Below, piece after piece: positions 36,602-45,493 of a stretch of DNA of 64,000 nucleotides. The notes beneath the pieces are model-generated. The model was given only the letters and a program-made list of their open reading frames with translations. It searched no databases and was not told the origin of the DNA. The stretch spans positions 3,596,001 through 3,660,000 of the forward strand of contig NZ_CP011494.1 in assembly GCF_001043175.1 (NCBI RefSeq). Reading direction: 5' to 3'. Positions within the stretch are counted from its first letter, which is position 1. Each line of letters starts with the position of its first letter. Source of the stretch: Marinobacter psychrophilus. Lineage in GTDB: Bacteria; Pseudomonadota; Gammaproteobacteria; Pseudomonadales; Oleiphilaceae. The translations under genes and the position numbers were made by a program.

Positions 36602-36636
36602 AAAAAACCCCGGCTGGGCTACCAGTCGGGGTTTTT
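36602..36636 (-). terminator. Attenuator terminator before DAHP synthase
   Basis: On the minus strand, CCCCGACTGG, loop TAGC, CCAGCCGGGG (one A-C mismatch) is followed by six T residues, ending 31 bases before the synthase ATG. A second hairpin (GGCAGCC / GGCTGCC, 36676-36649) lies just upstream. No gene ends nearby on this strand, so this terminator sits in a leader and would cut off the synthase transcript unless prevented. Confidence 0.82.
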
Positions 36637-36698
36637 GAGTCCGGTGGCAGCCTGGGTGGTCTGCCGGGCTGCCTTCCTCGTTGTTCGGTGATGAAGAT

Positions 36699-36764
36699 CT
36701 AAGGGCGGCCCGGGGTCTGGCTAAAATAAAAGCCATAGTCGCGCCACCAAAACGAAACAGCCAA
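36699..36764 (-). CDS. Putative aromatic leader peptide controlling DAHP synthase
   Basis: A 21-codon ORF starts at TTG 36764 and stops at TAG 36699. It encodes FWWRDYGFYF at residues 5-14: seven aromatic residues (three Phe, two Trp, two Tyr) in ten. It lies 62 bases before a Rho-independent terminator and about 130 bases before the DAHP synthase start, the geometry of a ribosome-mediated attenuator. Stalling at these codons when charged Phe, Tyr or Trp tRNAs are scarce would alter downstream folding and allow readthrough. The start is a weak point: TTG with no strong ribosome site, and no in-frame ATG or GTG upstream. The peptide itself is probably not functional. Confidence 0.65.
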   Translation of the reverse strand: MAVSFWWRDYGFYFSQTPGRP

Positions 36765-36940
36765 TGCTGCAGCTAACGGTTCACTACCGAAAGCTTGCTG
36801 AACATTTAATTGGCAAATTGCTGGCTGAGTCTTCATGCTTTTTACTATAACCGGCCTGTTTTCAACTTGGCAACCACTTATGCAAAGTTTTTATCTGGCG
36901 CTGTCAATAGCAGGCACCTGCCCAAACCGCGGAGTACTCC

Positions 36941-37774
36941 ATGACTTGTCCCCGTATTTCCCGACTCACAGCGCCAAACGTAATGGCGCTGTTTATTACG
37001 TTCCTCCTGTTTTTGGTTTCAGCCAATGCCTTTGCGGCCAGCCAAAGCCGGGCTTACAACCTGAACCAACGCCCGGCTGCTGATGTGGCGGCGCAAATTC
37101 GCGATCTTTACGAAGAAGTAAATGTCACCGTTGTCGGGCAGAAAATTGTAGCTCGCGGGGAGACTCGCCTACTGGACGAGATCGGTCAAATTATTCAGCA
37201 ACTGGACGTTGCTACGGCACAGCTACGCATCAGCGTGCAGTCTCGGGAGAATCTCGGCGGTAAACGTAGCGGTGGCGGCGTCAATCTGACTCAAAATAAC
37301 GCGTCAAGTAATCGCAACATCATTAATAGCAATACAGTCACCATAAATGCGCAGAGCAAAACGATCAGATCATCCGGCAATCGCGAGCGCTCATTAATTG
37401 TGCAAGACGGACAATCGGCTCAGGTCAGTGCCGGCCAGATTCGCAGCTTGCCGTTCGCGGCCCGTGGCGGCCGAAATCCAGCTGTATTGTTGCAGCTGGT
37501 GGAAACCCGCAGCGGCTTTGTGGTTACTCCGCGGATGATTTCACCGCAGAATATAGAACTCAGTATTATGTCGTTTGAGCAAGACGCCCCTGCCATGCCC
37601 GGTTATGACACGGAAGCGCTAATGACCATTCGCCAGGTTCAACCCGGGCAATGGGTTTCTCTGGGTGGTGTTGACCGCAGCGAAAACCACGAAAATTCCG
37701 GCATTGTGTACCAAGTTAATAGCAGTGAAAATCACACCAGCGAGATTCGCGTGCGGGTGGACATTCTGCCCTAA
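36941..37774 (+). CDS. Secretin-like periplasmic protein (short, no full secretin barrel)
   Basis: ATG 36941 has GGAG seven bases upstream. The 277 residues begin with a signal peptide ending near ANAFA (about residue 31). A secretin N-domain follows (RAYNLNQRPAADVAAQIRDL to QIIQQLDVATAQLRISVQSR, about 35-105), then an Asn/Ser-rich linker and a C-terminal region whose LMTIRQVQPGQWVSLGGVDR resembles the last strands of secretin modules. Full secretins exceed 400 residues, so an outer-membrane channel is not expected. Related short proteins occur beside other genes in pseudomonads by recollection. The function is unknown. It converges on the J-domain gene with 3 bases between. Confidence 0.7.
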   Translation: MTCPRISRLTAPNVMALFITFLLFLVSANAFAASQSRAYNLNQRPAADVAAQIRDLYEEVNVTVVGQKIVARGETRLLDEIGQIIQQLDVATAQLRISVQSRENLGGKRSGGGVNLTQNNASSNRNIINSNTVTINAQSKTIRSSGNRERSLIVQDGQSAQVSAGQIRSLPFAARGGRNPAVLLQLVETRSGFVVTPRMISPQNIELSIMSFEQDAPAMPGYDTEALMTIRQVQPGQWVSLGGVDRSENHENSGIVYQVNSSENHTSEIRVRVDILP

Positions 37775-37777
37775 GCC

Positions 37778-38302
37778 TCAGGTTTTGGCCCCACGCAGTA
37801 GAACACGTTTTGCCTCGTTAACTTTGGCGGCCAGATAGTCGTTGCCGCCGCGATCGGGGTGGATTTTTTGCATCAGCCGCCGATGGGCCATCACAATGTC
37901 ATCGCGGTTGCACTCTGGCTCCACTCCAAGAATCTCGCAGGCTTCGCGCTCGCTGACCTGCCCGGCCACATCAGCACCTGTCCGCTGGCGCTCCTCGCCG
38001 TCGGTGCTACCCTGATTATTGCGGCCTTGGCCATTGCCCGCCTGACCATTAAGAGTGCGCTGAATAAAGGGCAAGTATTTCAACAGCGCTGGCAGCTTTC
38101 TCAGCAAAGGCAGCAAAGCGGCAACAGCAGCTGTCAAAACGTGAATGCGCCCAGTCAACACCATCAGCAGCAACAGTCCGCCACCGCCGATAAGAATGGC
38201 TTTCCAGGTGGCCGCTTTTTTCTTTTCTGGCGACAAAGTCCCCCATTGCCGCAACACCACAAACAGCCCGGCGGCCAAGGCAATTCCCAAAATCCAGTGC
38301 AT
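37778..38302 (-). CDS. Membrane-anchored J-domain protein
   Basis: The 174 residues have an N-terminal hydrophobic segment (1-19), a second hydrophobic region (about 35-68, [16 protein letters not shown] and following) and a C-terminal J domain (about 117-172). The HPD motif that stimulates DnaK ATPase is intact in [20 protein letters not shown]. The layout resembles Pam18/TIM14-like or DjlC-type membrane J proteins. It probably recruits DnaK to the inner membrane for an unknown client. A Gly/Asn/Gln-rich linker joins the membrane part to the J domain. Confidence 0.85.
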   Translation of the reverse strand: MHWILGIALAAGLFVVLRQWGTLSPEKKKAATWKAILIGGGGLLLLMVLTGRIHVLTAAVAALLPLLRKLPALLKYLPFIQRTLNGQAGNGQGRNNQGSTDGEERQRTGADVAGQVSEREACEILGVEPECNRDDIVMAHRRLMQKIHPDRGGNDYLAAKVNEAKRVLLRGAKT

Positions 38303-38447
38303 GCGTTAATCCCGATGGTAACGTAGGCCGTAATTCTGTCATCAACGGCCAGTACAAAGCCAGATAGGACATCGTTTCAGTATCGTTTCGGCGGTGCCTT
38401 GCAAGTATCACCGACCTTATAAGTCTATTCATAAAAGCAGATGAACG

Positions 38448-38476
38448 TTTCAGCGACTTTCATAGGATGCTATACT
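38448..38476 (+). promoter_or_regulatory. Possible promoter of the RND efflux operon
   Basis: TTTCAG (38448-38453) and TATACT (38471-38476) are separated by 17 bases and lie 82 bases before the adaptor start. No adjacent regulator gene is present. Confidence 0.42.
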
Positions 38477-38558
38477 TCTTCGCTTAACTTAATTTTCCCC
38501 ACCGCTGCCATGCCTGTGCGATTATGGGGCGTAATCTGAATTATCAAGGTCTGTCATC

Positions 38559-39686
38559 ATGCGCACTGTTTTTCGCTTCGTTATTGTTATTGTTTTTCTC
38601 GGCGTCGTTCTTGGCGGTGTTTTCGGATACAAATTCTGGCAAACTGGCCAGATGCAGGCACAAATGTCACAACCGCAGCCGCCAGCAGAAATCTCGGTGG
38701 TGCAATCGCAGACTGAGAAGTGGACACCGGCCGTGAAAGCCGTCGGCAGCATTGTGGCGGTGAATGGCATTGATGTGGCCAATGAAGTGCCAGGCGTTAT
38801 CCAGCAGATCAACTTTGAATCCGGCGACCTTGTCAGCAAAGGCGACGTGCTGATTCGCCTAGACGCCGCCATTGAAGAAGCAGCCCTGCGCACCCGCGGC
38901 GCCGAGGCCCAGCTCGCCCGCCAAGAGTTCAAGCGCATTGCCGATCTGTTGCCGAAACGCGCGGTATCGCAGTCGCAGTATGATCAAGCCAAGGCGAACT
39001 ACGATGCCGCCAACGCCCGGGTGAACGAAGCCGAAGCCCAGCTCAGTAAAAAAGTAATTCGCGCACCTTTTGACGGCACCTTGGGTATTCGCCTGGTGGA
39101 TCAGGGGCAGTACATTGGCACCGGCACGCCGATTGTTGAAATCAACATGCTCGACCCTATTTACGCCGATTACACCCTGTCGGAAAAAAATCTACCTGAT
39201 GTAGCCGTGGGCTATGCTGTGGCGGCCACCGTTGCTGCGGCGCCAAATACTGAATTCAAAGGCACCGTCAGCGCCATCAATATCTCGGTGAACGCCGACA
39301 CCCGCACTGTGCGCATTCGCGCTACCCTTGCCAACCGCGACCAACGGCTACGCCCGGGCATGTTTGCCACGGTGAGTACGCGTCAACCTGACGACATAAC
39401 CGTAGTGACTGTGCCGCGCACCGCAATCTCTTACAATACCTATGGCGATTTCGCCTTCGTAGTAGAAGACAATGACCAAGGCCAAAAAGTGGTCAAACGT
39501 CGCAGTGTTCGCTCGGGCGATGCCCGTGAAAACAGGGTTGCGGTTCTTGAGGGCCTGGAAGCCGGCGAAACGGTGGTCTCCAAGGGCCTGCTGCGACTGC
39601 GCTCGGGCCAGCCCGTGAAGATTCAGGACGACAGTGACAACGCTGAAAAGAACGCCAGCCAAGGTCAACAGGAGGCGTCTGAATAA
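38559..39686 (+). CDS. RND efflux periplasmic adaptor (membrane fusion protein)
   Basis: The adaptor links an inner-membrane RND pump to an outer-membrane channel. The 375 residues have an N-terminal membrane anchor (about 3-28, no lipobox), a barrel-sandwich lipoyl half-motif (GVIQQINFESGDLVSKGDVL), a coiled-coil hairpin (about 100-150), the second lipoyl half (KKVIRAPFDGTLGIRLVDQG) and beta-barrel and membrane-proximal domains. The stop overlaps the permease start (TAATG). The class is clear; the substrate is not. Confidence 0.92.
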   Translation: MRTVFRFVIVIVFLGVVLGGVFGYKFWQTGQMQAQMSQPQPPAEISVVQSQTEKWTPAVKAVGSIVAVNGIDVANEVPGVIQQINFESGDLVSKGDVLIRLDAAIEEAALRTRGAEAQLARQEFKRIADLLPKRAVSQSQYDQAKANYDAANARVNEAEAQLSKKVIRAPFDGTLGIRLVDQGQYIGTGTPIVEINMLDPIYADYTLSEKNLPDVAVGYAVAATVAAAPNTEFKGTVSAINISVNADTRTVRIRATLANRDQRLRPGMFATVSTRQPDDITVVTVPRTAISYNTYGDFAFVVEDNDQGQKVVKRRSVRSGDARENRVAVLEGLEAGETVVSKGLLRLRSGQPVKIQDDSDNAEKNASQGQQEASE

Positions 39687-42600
39687 TGCGTTTCACCGAT
39701 ATATTTATCCAGCGCCCGGTGCTGGCAATCGTCATAAGCCTGCTAATTATGCTGCTGGGTGTTCGCGCGGCCATGGACCTGGAAATACGCCAGTACCCGC
39801 AGCTGGAAACCACCACCGTCACCGTCTCTACCTCTTATCCAGGCGCCAGCTCAGACCTGATTCAAGGCTTTATCACTACGCCACTTCAACAGGCCATCGC
39901 TGAATCAAGCGGTATCGACTATCTGATTTCGACCAGTGCCCAGGGCTCTTCAACCATAGCAGCCCACATGAATCTAAACTACGACGCCAATGCGGCCCTT
40001 GCCGAGATTCAGTCGAAAGTGGCAAGCCAACGTAACGTGTTGCCGACCGAAGCCCAAGACCCTGTCATTAGCTCCAGCACCGGCGACTCCACTGCACTGA
40101 TGTACATCGCGTTTTACAGTGAAGGCGAATTAAGCGTACCGCAAATTACCGACTACCTGACCCGGGTTGTGCAGCCCCAGTTGCAAGCGATTAGCGGCGT
40201 CGGTAAGGCTCAGTTGCTCGGACGTACGTTTGCTGTGCGGGTATGGCTGGACCCGGAACGCCTGGCTGCGGTGAACATGACCCCGGTAGAGGTTGTCGAT
40301 CAATTGCGTGCGAATAACTATCAGGCCGCGGTTGGCACCACCAGAGGTGAGTTTACCGAGGTAGCGCTGACCAGCAACACCGACATTGCCGATCCTGAAG
40401 ACTTCAAACAACTCGTGGTAAAACAAAAGGACGGCACCCAGATCCGCTTGCAAGACATTGCGCGGGTCGAACTGGGCGCACAATCTTACGACCAGCTAGC
40501 CATGTACAAAGGCATCCCGGCCACCTTCACCGCTATTGAGCTAGCCCCCGGCGCTAACCCCCTAACCGTTGCCAAGCTGGTGAAAGATGAACTGCCGGGT
40601 ATTCGCAGTCAGGTGCCCGCAGGCCTCGAGGTTCAGCTGGCCTACGACGGCTCACAGTTTATAGAGGATTCCATCAGCGAAGTGATCAAAACCTTGGCCG
40701 AAGCGATGGTGATTGTCTTGGTCGTGGTGTTTTTATGCCTGGGCTCTGTGCGCGCCTCTATCGTTCCCGCTATTGCGGTTCCACTTTCGTTGGTAGGCGG
40801 TGTGTTTATAATGCTGCTGTTTGGCTTCTCGCTGAACCTACTGACCCTTCTTTCAATGGTGCTCGCAATCGGCCTGGTGGTGGATGATGCCATCATCATG
40901 GTGGAAAACATTCACCGGCACATTGAAAACGGCGAATCACGATACGATGCGGCGATCCATGGCGCCCGGGAAATGGCCGTTCCCATTATCGCGATGACAA
41001 CAACCCTGGTGGCGGTGTATGCGCCCATCGGCTTTATGGGGGGCCTTGTAGGCTCACTGTTCACCGAGTTCGCCTTTACTCTGGCTGGCACCGTGGTGAT
41101 TTCCGGAATTGTCGCCTTGACCCTGTCGCCCATGCTGTCAGGAAAAGTTCTTAAACCCCACGGCGATCCCGGCAAATTCGAACATCTGGTAGAGCGCACC
41201 TTCCAGGGCATCGCCAATGGTTATTCCACGGCCCTTGTGTCGCTGATGAAAACCAAGTCGGTGGTAGTGTTTTTTGCCTTGGCGATATTGTGCTCAATCT
41301 ACTTTATGGTCACCATGAGCCAGAATGAACTGGCGCCGACCGAAGATCAGGGCATTTTGTTCTACCAGGGTCTGGGCCCCCAAACCTCCACCCTCGACTA
41401 TTTGCTCGAAAACGGGAAAGAAGTTCAAGATCGGTTATCGACAGTCGACGGCTATTACGAAGACTTTATGGTTCTGGGTTTCACTGCGCCAAACGCGGTG
41501 TTTGGCGGACTAAAAATGAAGCCCTCGGCAGAGCGCGACATAACCCAGTTTGAAGTGCAGCCTAAAATGACCGCTGAACTGAACAAAGTGACTGGTTTGC
41601 AAACGGCGGTGTTCGCGCCACCCGCCCTACCCGGTTCTGGCGGCGGTCTGCCGTTCCAGTTTGTGGTGACCACTGGTGGCAGTTACGAGCAATTGAGCAG
41701 CGTTGCCGACGAACTGGTAGGCGTGGCCATGCGAAGTGGAAACTTCCTGTTCCTGCGAACGTCCATCAGCTTTGACAAGCCGGTTACCCGCATCGATGTG
41801 GATCGTGATCGAGTAGCAGACCTGGGCCTGTCGATGAGAGACGTTGGCCAGCAGCTGAGCAGTATGCTCGGCGGCGGTTACGTTAACCGGTTCAATATGG
41901 AGGGCCGTTCCTATCAGGTTATTCCCCAAGTGGATCGAAACTTCCGCACAGACGAACAGGCTCTGAAGGATTACTACATTCGTGCCGACAACGGCACCCT
42001 GGTGCCTTTGTCCAGCGTGGTGTCTTTCAGCAGCGATGTAGAACCATCGAACCGTACCCAGTTCAACCAACAAAATTCGCTGACCCTTGAGGGCGTGGTT
42101 TCACCCGGTGTGGCCTCTGGCACCGCCATGGACTTCATGGAGCAGACGTCGGCGGACATATTCCCGCAGGGCTTTGGTTTTGACTACAAGGGCGAAACCC
42201 GTCAGCAAGCAAAACAGGGCAACGCTTTGATGGTGACCTTCTTACTGTCGCTCTTGGTGATTTATCTGGTGCTGGCGGCGCAGTTTGAAAGCTGGCGCGA
42301 CCCATTGATCATTTTGATCTCAGTGCCCATGTCGGTAGCCGGCGCCATGGCGTTTATTGTGCTGGGCTTTGCTACCATGAACATCTACACCCAGGTAGGC
42401 CTGATTACTCTGATAGGCGTGGTGTCGAAGAACGGAATATTGATTGTGGAGTTCGCCAACCAGCTGCAAAAAGTCAAAGGACTGAATAGACTGGATGCCG
42501 TGGTGGAAGCCGCATCCATTCGTTTACGGCCTATTATTATGACGTCACTGGCGCTGATTTTCGCGATGGTACCGCTGCTGCTAGCATCCGGACCGGGCGC

Positions 42601-42787
42601 TCAAAGCCGCTTCGCGATCGGACTCACGATTACCGCCGGGCTGGGCATTGGTACTTTGCTCACTGTGTTTGTACTGCCAGCATTTTACGTGCTCCTGGCG
42701 CGGGACCACAACGCCGCCAGCAAAGACAAGCATGAGGATGACAATGGAGAACATCGCGATCACGCCAACCACGCTCCAGCCAGCTAA
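39686..42787 (+). CDS. RND family efflux permease (HAE1-type)
   Basis: This 1033-residue proton-driven pump has twelve membrane segments and two large periplasmic loops. The N-terminus MRFTDIFIQRPVLAIVISLL is typical, and the two proton-relay aspartates are present in LAIGLVVDDAIIMVENIHRH (TM4). The second half repeats the plan, with PMSVAGAMAFIVLG and GVVSKNGILIVEFANQ. It forms a two-gene operon with the adaptor; no TolC-type channel gene is present, so it probably shares one encoded elsewhere. Multidrug or solvent export is the likely class role. Confidence 0.93.
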   Translation: MRFTDIFIQRPVLAIVISLLIMLLGVRAAMDLEIRQYPQLETTTVTVSTSYPGASSDLIQGFITTPLQQAIAESSGIDYLISTSAQGSSTIAAHMNLNYDANAALAEIQSKVASQRNVLPTEAQDPVISSSTGDSTALMYIAFYSEGELSVPQITDYLTRVVQPQLQAISGVGKAQLLGRTFAVRVWLDPERLAAVNMTPVEVVDQLRANNYQAAVGTTRGEFTEVALTSNTDIADPEDFKQLVVKQKDGTQIRLQDIARVELGAQSYDQLAMYKGIPATFTAIELAPGANPLTVAKLVKDELPGIRSQVPAGLEVQLAYDGSQFIEDSISEVIKTLAEAMVIVLVVVFLCLGSVRASIVPAIAVPLSLVGGVFIMLLFGFSLNLLTLLSMVLAIGLVVDDAIIMVENIHRHIENGESRYDAAIHGAREMAVPIIAMTTTLVAVYAPIGFMGGLVGSLFTEFAFTLAGTVVISGIVALTLSPMLSGKVLKPHGDPGKFEHLVERTFQGIANGYSTALVSLMKTKSVVVFFALAILCSIYFMVTMSQNELAPTEDQGILFYQGLGPQTSTLDYLLENGKEVQDRLSTVDGYYEDFMVLGFTAPNAVFGGLKMKPSAERDITQFEVQPKMTAELNKVTGLQTAVFAPPALPGSGGGLPFQFVVTTGGSYEQLSSVADELVGVAMRSGNFLFLRTSISFDKPVTRIDVDRDRVADLGLSMRDVGQQLSSMLGGGYVNRFNMEGRSYQVIPQVDRNFRTDEQALKDYYIRADNGTLVPLSSVVSFSSDVEPSNRTQFNQQNSLTLEGVVSPGVASGTAMDFMEQTSADIFPQGFGFDYKGETRQQAKQGNALMVTFLLSLLVIYLVLAAQFESWRDPLIILISVPMSVAGAMAFIVLGFATMNIYTQVGLITLIGVVSKNGILIVEFANQLQKVKGLNRLDAVVEAASIRLRPIIMTSLALIFAMVPLLLASGPGAQSRFAIGLTITAGLGIGTLLTVFVLPAFYVLLARDHNAASKDKHEDDNGEHRDHANHAPAS

Positions 42788-42793
42788 TTCGCA

Positions 42794-43105
42794 TTGACGC
42801 TGCTCAATCTGTTTTGGCTGTTTGTTCTTGGCTTTGCTACCTGGTATTGGTGGCGGGCCAAGGCCATCAAAGATGGCGTGCTGGTTGCGGCCAAGCGCTA
42901 CTGCAAAACCATGGATGTGATGCTGCTGGATGACGTTGTATATCTGCGCGGCGTGTGGGTAAAACGCGACAGCGGCGGACAGCTGCGGGTTTGGCGGCGC
43001 TTCATGTTTGACTTCACCACCACCGGCGAAGAACGTTATAGCGGCCGCATTATTATGCTGGGGCGGAAGATTGTTCACACGGAGCTGGAACCACACCGGA
43101 TCTGA
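42794..43105 (+). CDS. DUF3301 family small membrane protein
   Basis: The 103-residue protein starts at TTG 42794, six bases after the RND gene, with no later usable start before residue 40. One membrane segment (about 2-20, LLNLFWLFVLGFATWYWWR) precedes a basic, beta-rich cytoplasmic domain with the DUF3301 pattern CKTMDVMLLDDVVYLRGVW and RRFMFDFTTTGEERYSGRII. It is typical of gammaproteobacteria and its function is unknown. Closeness to the RND genes may only reflect read-through. Confidence 0.82.
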   Translation: MTLLNLFWLFVLGFATWYWWRAKAIKDGVLVAAKRYCKTMDVMLLDDVVYLRGVWVKRDSGGQLRVWRRFMFDFTTTGEERYSGRIIMLGRKIVHTELEPHRI

Positions 43106-43200
43106 GCACCGCTTTGCGAAAAACCTTGATGTGCGCGGGGCGACCCACAGACAACATGCTAATTAAATGCGCTCATCTGTTTCAACGGCCAGGAGGCGCC

Positions 43201-44037
43201 ATGTCTGATTCTGTTTCCCTGCACGAAATCACCGATTTTGCCCAAGCCCTGGCCCTCGAAGCCGGAGAGCTAATTCGCCACGAGCGCGATCACAATACCC
43301 TGCGTACCGATTACAAACAGCAAACCGAGCTGGTGACCCACGCTGATATAATGGCGGATGAGTTTATTACCGGTGCCATCCGTAAACGCTTTCCGGAACA
43401 TCGCATTCTGTCGGAAGAAACCATGCCCGACCTGACTCAGGCCGAGCACATCGATACGCCGCTGTGGGTGATTGACCCGATCGATGGCACCGTGAACTAC
43501 GCCTACGGCCACCCACAAGTAGCCGTTTCCATCGCCTACGCCGAGCGCGGCCAAGTACAGGCAGGCATTGTGCACGCACCCTTCGCCGGCCAGAACGGCA
43601 AAGGTGAAACCTTCCGCGCTACCCGCGGTGATGGGGCAACCTTAAACGGCCAGGCGATCCGCCACAGCAACGCCAGCGAACTACGCCAGGCGCTGTTTGC
43701 CACCGGTTTCCCTTACACAAAAGACGCGCTAGAACCGCTGTTAAAGCGGTTGGATGCGATGATTCACCAATGCCGTGATTTGCGCCGAATGGGTTCTGCC
43801 GCTCTGGATATATGCTGGGTGGCCTGCGGCCGGTTAGACGTGTACTACGAAAATGTCAGCCCCTGGGATTTTGCCGCCGCAAGGCTGATAGCCATAGAGG
43901 CCGGCGCCCATGCCGGACACTTCGGCGAGGTACCCGAAAATCAACCGGCGGACTTATGGGGCAAAGATATACTGATTAGCTCGCCCAAGCTGTGGCTGTC
44001 TGTGCGAGAGGTTTTGCGGAATGCGTCGGGTTATTAA
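43201..44037 (+). CDS. Inositol monophosphatase family phosphatase
   Basis: Starting at ATG 43201, with AGGAGG four bases upstream, gives 278 residues. The metal-binding motifs of the lithium-sensitive phosphatase family are complete: ILSEETMPD (Glu), VIDPIDGTVNYAYGHPQV and VSPWDFAAARLIAIEAG. SuhB proper is the main IMPase of these bacteria; this protein could act on inositol phosphates, nucleotide phosphates such as PAP, or fructose bisphosphate, and the family alone does not decide. Its 3' end overlaps thiS on the other strand by four bases. Confidence 0.87.
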   Translation: MSDSVSLHEITDFAQALALEAGELIRHERDHNTLRTDYKQQTELVTHADIMADEFITGAIRKRFPEHRILSEETMPDLTQAEHIDTPLWVIDPIDGTVNYAYGHPQVAVSIAYAERGQVQAGIVHAPFAGQNGKGETFRATRGDGATLNGQAIRHSNASELRQALFATGFPYTKDALEPLLKRLDAMIHQCRDLRRMGSAALDICWVACGRLDVYYENVSPWDFAAARLIAIEAGAHAGHFGEVPENQPADLWGKDILISSPKLWLSVREVLRNASGY

Positions 44038-44234
44038 CCGCCACCAATGGCGCGTACCACTTCTATCTGATCGCCCTCAGCCAATGCCGTATCTGCGTGC
44101 TGGCTGAGCGGCACTATGTCTTCGTTCAATTCAATCGCCAGGCGTTTGCCCACCAAGCCCAGATGCTCGATTAAGGCACCCACGGTAGCGCCAGCTGGCA
44201 GCGCCATTGGCTCGCCGTTCACTGTTAACTTCAT
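44034..44234 (-). CDS. thiS: Sulfur carrier protein ThiS
   Basis: The 66-residue ubiquitin-fold protein starts MKLTVNGEPMALPAGATVGA and ends VRAIGGG. Its C-terminal Gly-Gly is adenylated and thiocarboxylated to donate sulfur for the thiazole of thiamine. The frame extends 25 codons further upstream, but the conserved MKLTVNGEP start marks ATG 44234. The usual partner thiG does not follow; instead the gene converges on the IMPase-family gene. It lies ten bases after the DUF423 gene and may be co-transcribed with it and apaH. Confidence 0.92.
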   Translation of the reverse strand: MKLTVNGEPMALPAGATVGALIEHLGLVGKRLAIELNEDIVPLSQHADTALAEGDQIEVVRAIGGG

Positions 44235-44244
44235 AGCCGTTACC

Positions 44245-44697
44245 TTATTCAATCTGTTTTGAATGCGCTTTACATGTGAGTGCCGCCAACGCAAGCAGCG
44301 ACCAGCCAATCATGAAACATAAGCCGCCAATCGGCGTAATAAGACCAATACCCTTGGTTTGAAACAGTGCCAGCGCATACAAACTGCCGCTGAACAGAAC
44401 CACACCAGCGAGCATGAAAGCCGCCGCCGCCGTCAGCAGCTTACGTGACACGCCAAAGCCGGCCAATGCAGCCACCAGAATAAGTCCCAAGGCATGATAC
44501 ATCTGGTAAGTCGCAGCCATCTCAAACACTTCCAAGCCGCGAGCATCGACCACATTACGCAGGCCGTGGGCACCAAAAGCACCCGCCATCACCGCAGTCA
44601 GTGCCAGTAAGGCACCGGTTACCAAAGCCCAGATCATCAACGCTGGACGAGCCGCAGTTTGGCCAGCCAGTCCCGACTCAGCATGCTTAGCAGTCAC
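44245..44697 (-). CDS. DUF423 family membrane protein (YgdD-like)
   Basis: The 150 residues form four hydrophobic segments (about 20-42, 65-85, 90-108 and 118-140) and carry the DUF423 pattern AGAFGAHGLRN, YHALGLILVA, and TPIGGLCFMIGWSLLALA. The function is unknown. The start overlaps the apaH stop by 11 bases, indicating coupling to the apaH/rsmA transcript. Confidence 0.88.
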   Translation of the reverse strand: MTAKHAESGLAGQTAARPALMIWALVTGALLALTAVMAGAFGAHGLRNVVDARGLEVFEMAATYQMYHALGLILVAALAGFGVSRKLLTAAAAFMLAGVVLFSGSLYALALFQTKGIGLITPIGGLCFMIGWSLLALAALTCKAHSKQIE

Positions 44698-45487
44698 AGC
44701 AGGTGATCTCCTCGCTATCCAGGTCCATCAAGGTCAGTGCTCCGCCCCAGACACAGCCGGTATCCAGACCGATAAAGCGTTTGTGACCGGTATGGCCCTC
44801 CAGCGCGGCCCAGTGGCCGAACACAACGCGGGTGCTGTCGTCGCGGGCGTAGTCAAACCAGGGCGCAAATCCCGCCGGTGCGGTGTCCACCGATTCTTTG
44901 GCCGTCAGTTCCAAAGCGCCATCAGGTGAGATAAAGCGCATGCGGGTAAAGTAATTGGTGATCACCCGCCAGCGGTCCATGCCACTCAGGCCAGAGTGCC
45001 AGGCTGCGGGCTGATTGCCGTACATGCCGGCAAAATATTCAGCGGCTTGCGGGCCACGGATCACCTGTTCTACTTCGCGAGCGTGGGTACCGGCCTGCGC
45101 CACCGTCCAGATATGAGGCAGCCCGGCGTGAGCCATAAACAGATCACGCTTGGGGTCATAAACGCAAAGTTTCTGCTGGCGCAGCCAATCCAGAAGCTGA
45201 TCGCGATCGGGCGCCGTTAAAATGCTGTCGAGAGTGTCTTTACGCTTTGTCTTGTGGTCTGCCATCGCGACTGCTAGCAGGTGCAAGTCATGATTGCCTA
45301 AAACCACCTCGGCGCTGGTGCCCAGGTTGGCAATATAACGCAGTGTTTTCAGAGACTCCGGACCGCGGTTGATTAAATCTCCCGCTACCCACAAACGGTC
45401 CCGCGACGGCGAGAATCCGACCTTGTCTAACACCTGCTGCAAAGCGTCGTAACACCCTTGAATGTCACCAATGGCATACTCACTCAT
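44687..45487 (-). CDS. apaH: Symmetrical bis(5'-nucleosyl)-tetraphosphatase
   Basis: ApaH splits diadenosine tetraphosphate to two ADP and can remove Np4 caps from RNA. The 266 residues show the calcineurin-type metallophosphatase motifs GDIQGCYDAL, VAGDLINRGPESL and VLGNHDLHLLAV. It follows rsmA by six bases, where many relatives have apaG between the two; apaG is missing here. The C-terminus is cysteine-rich (EEITCCDC). Confidence 0.94.
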   Translation of the reverse strand: MSEYAIGDIQGCYDALQQVLDKVGFSPSRDRLWVAGDLINRGPESLKTLRYIANLGTSAEVVLGNHDLHLLAVAMADHKTKRKDTLDSILTAPDRDQLLDWLRQQKLCVYDPKRDLFMAHAGLPHIWTVAQAGTHAREVEQVIRGPQAAEYFAGMYGNQPAAWHSGLSGMDRWRVITNYFTRMRFISPDGALELTAKESVDTAPAGFAPWFDYARDDSTRVVFGHWAALEGHTGHKRFIGLDTGCVWGGALTLMDLDSEEITCCDC

Positions 45488-45493
45488 AGACGG

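Noticed and set aside
36835..37083. 82-codon frame starting before the secretin-like gene
   Set aside because: It overlaps the secretin-like gene in another frame, and the latter has the ribosome site and a clear signal peptide.
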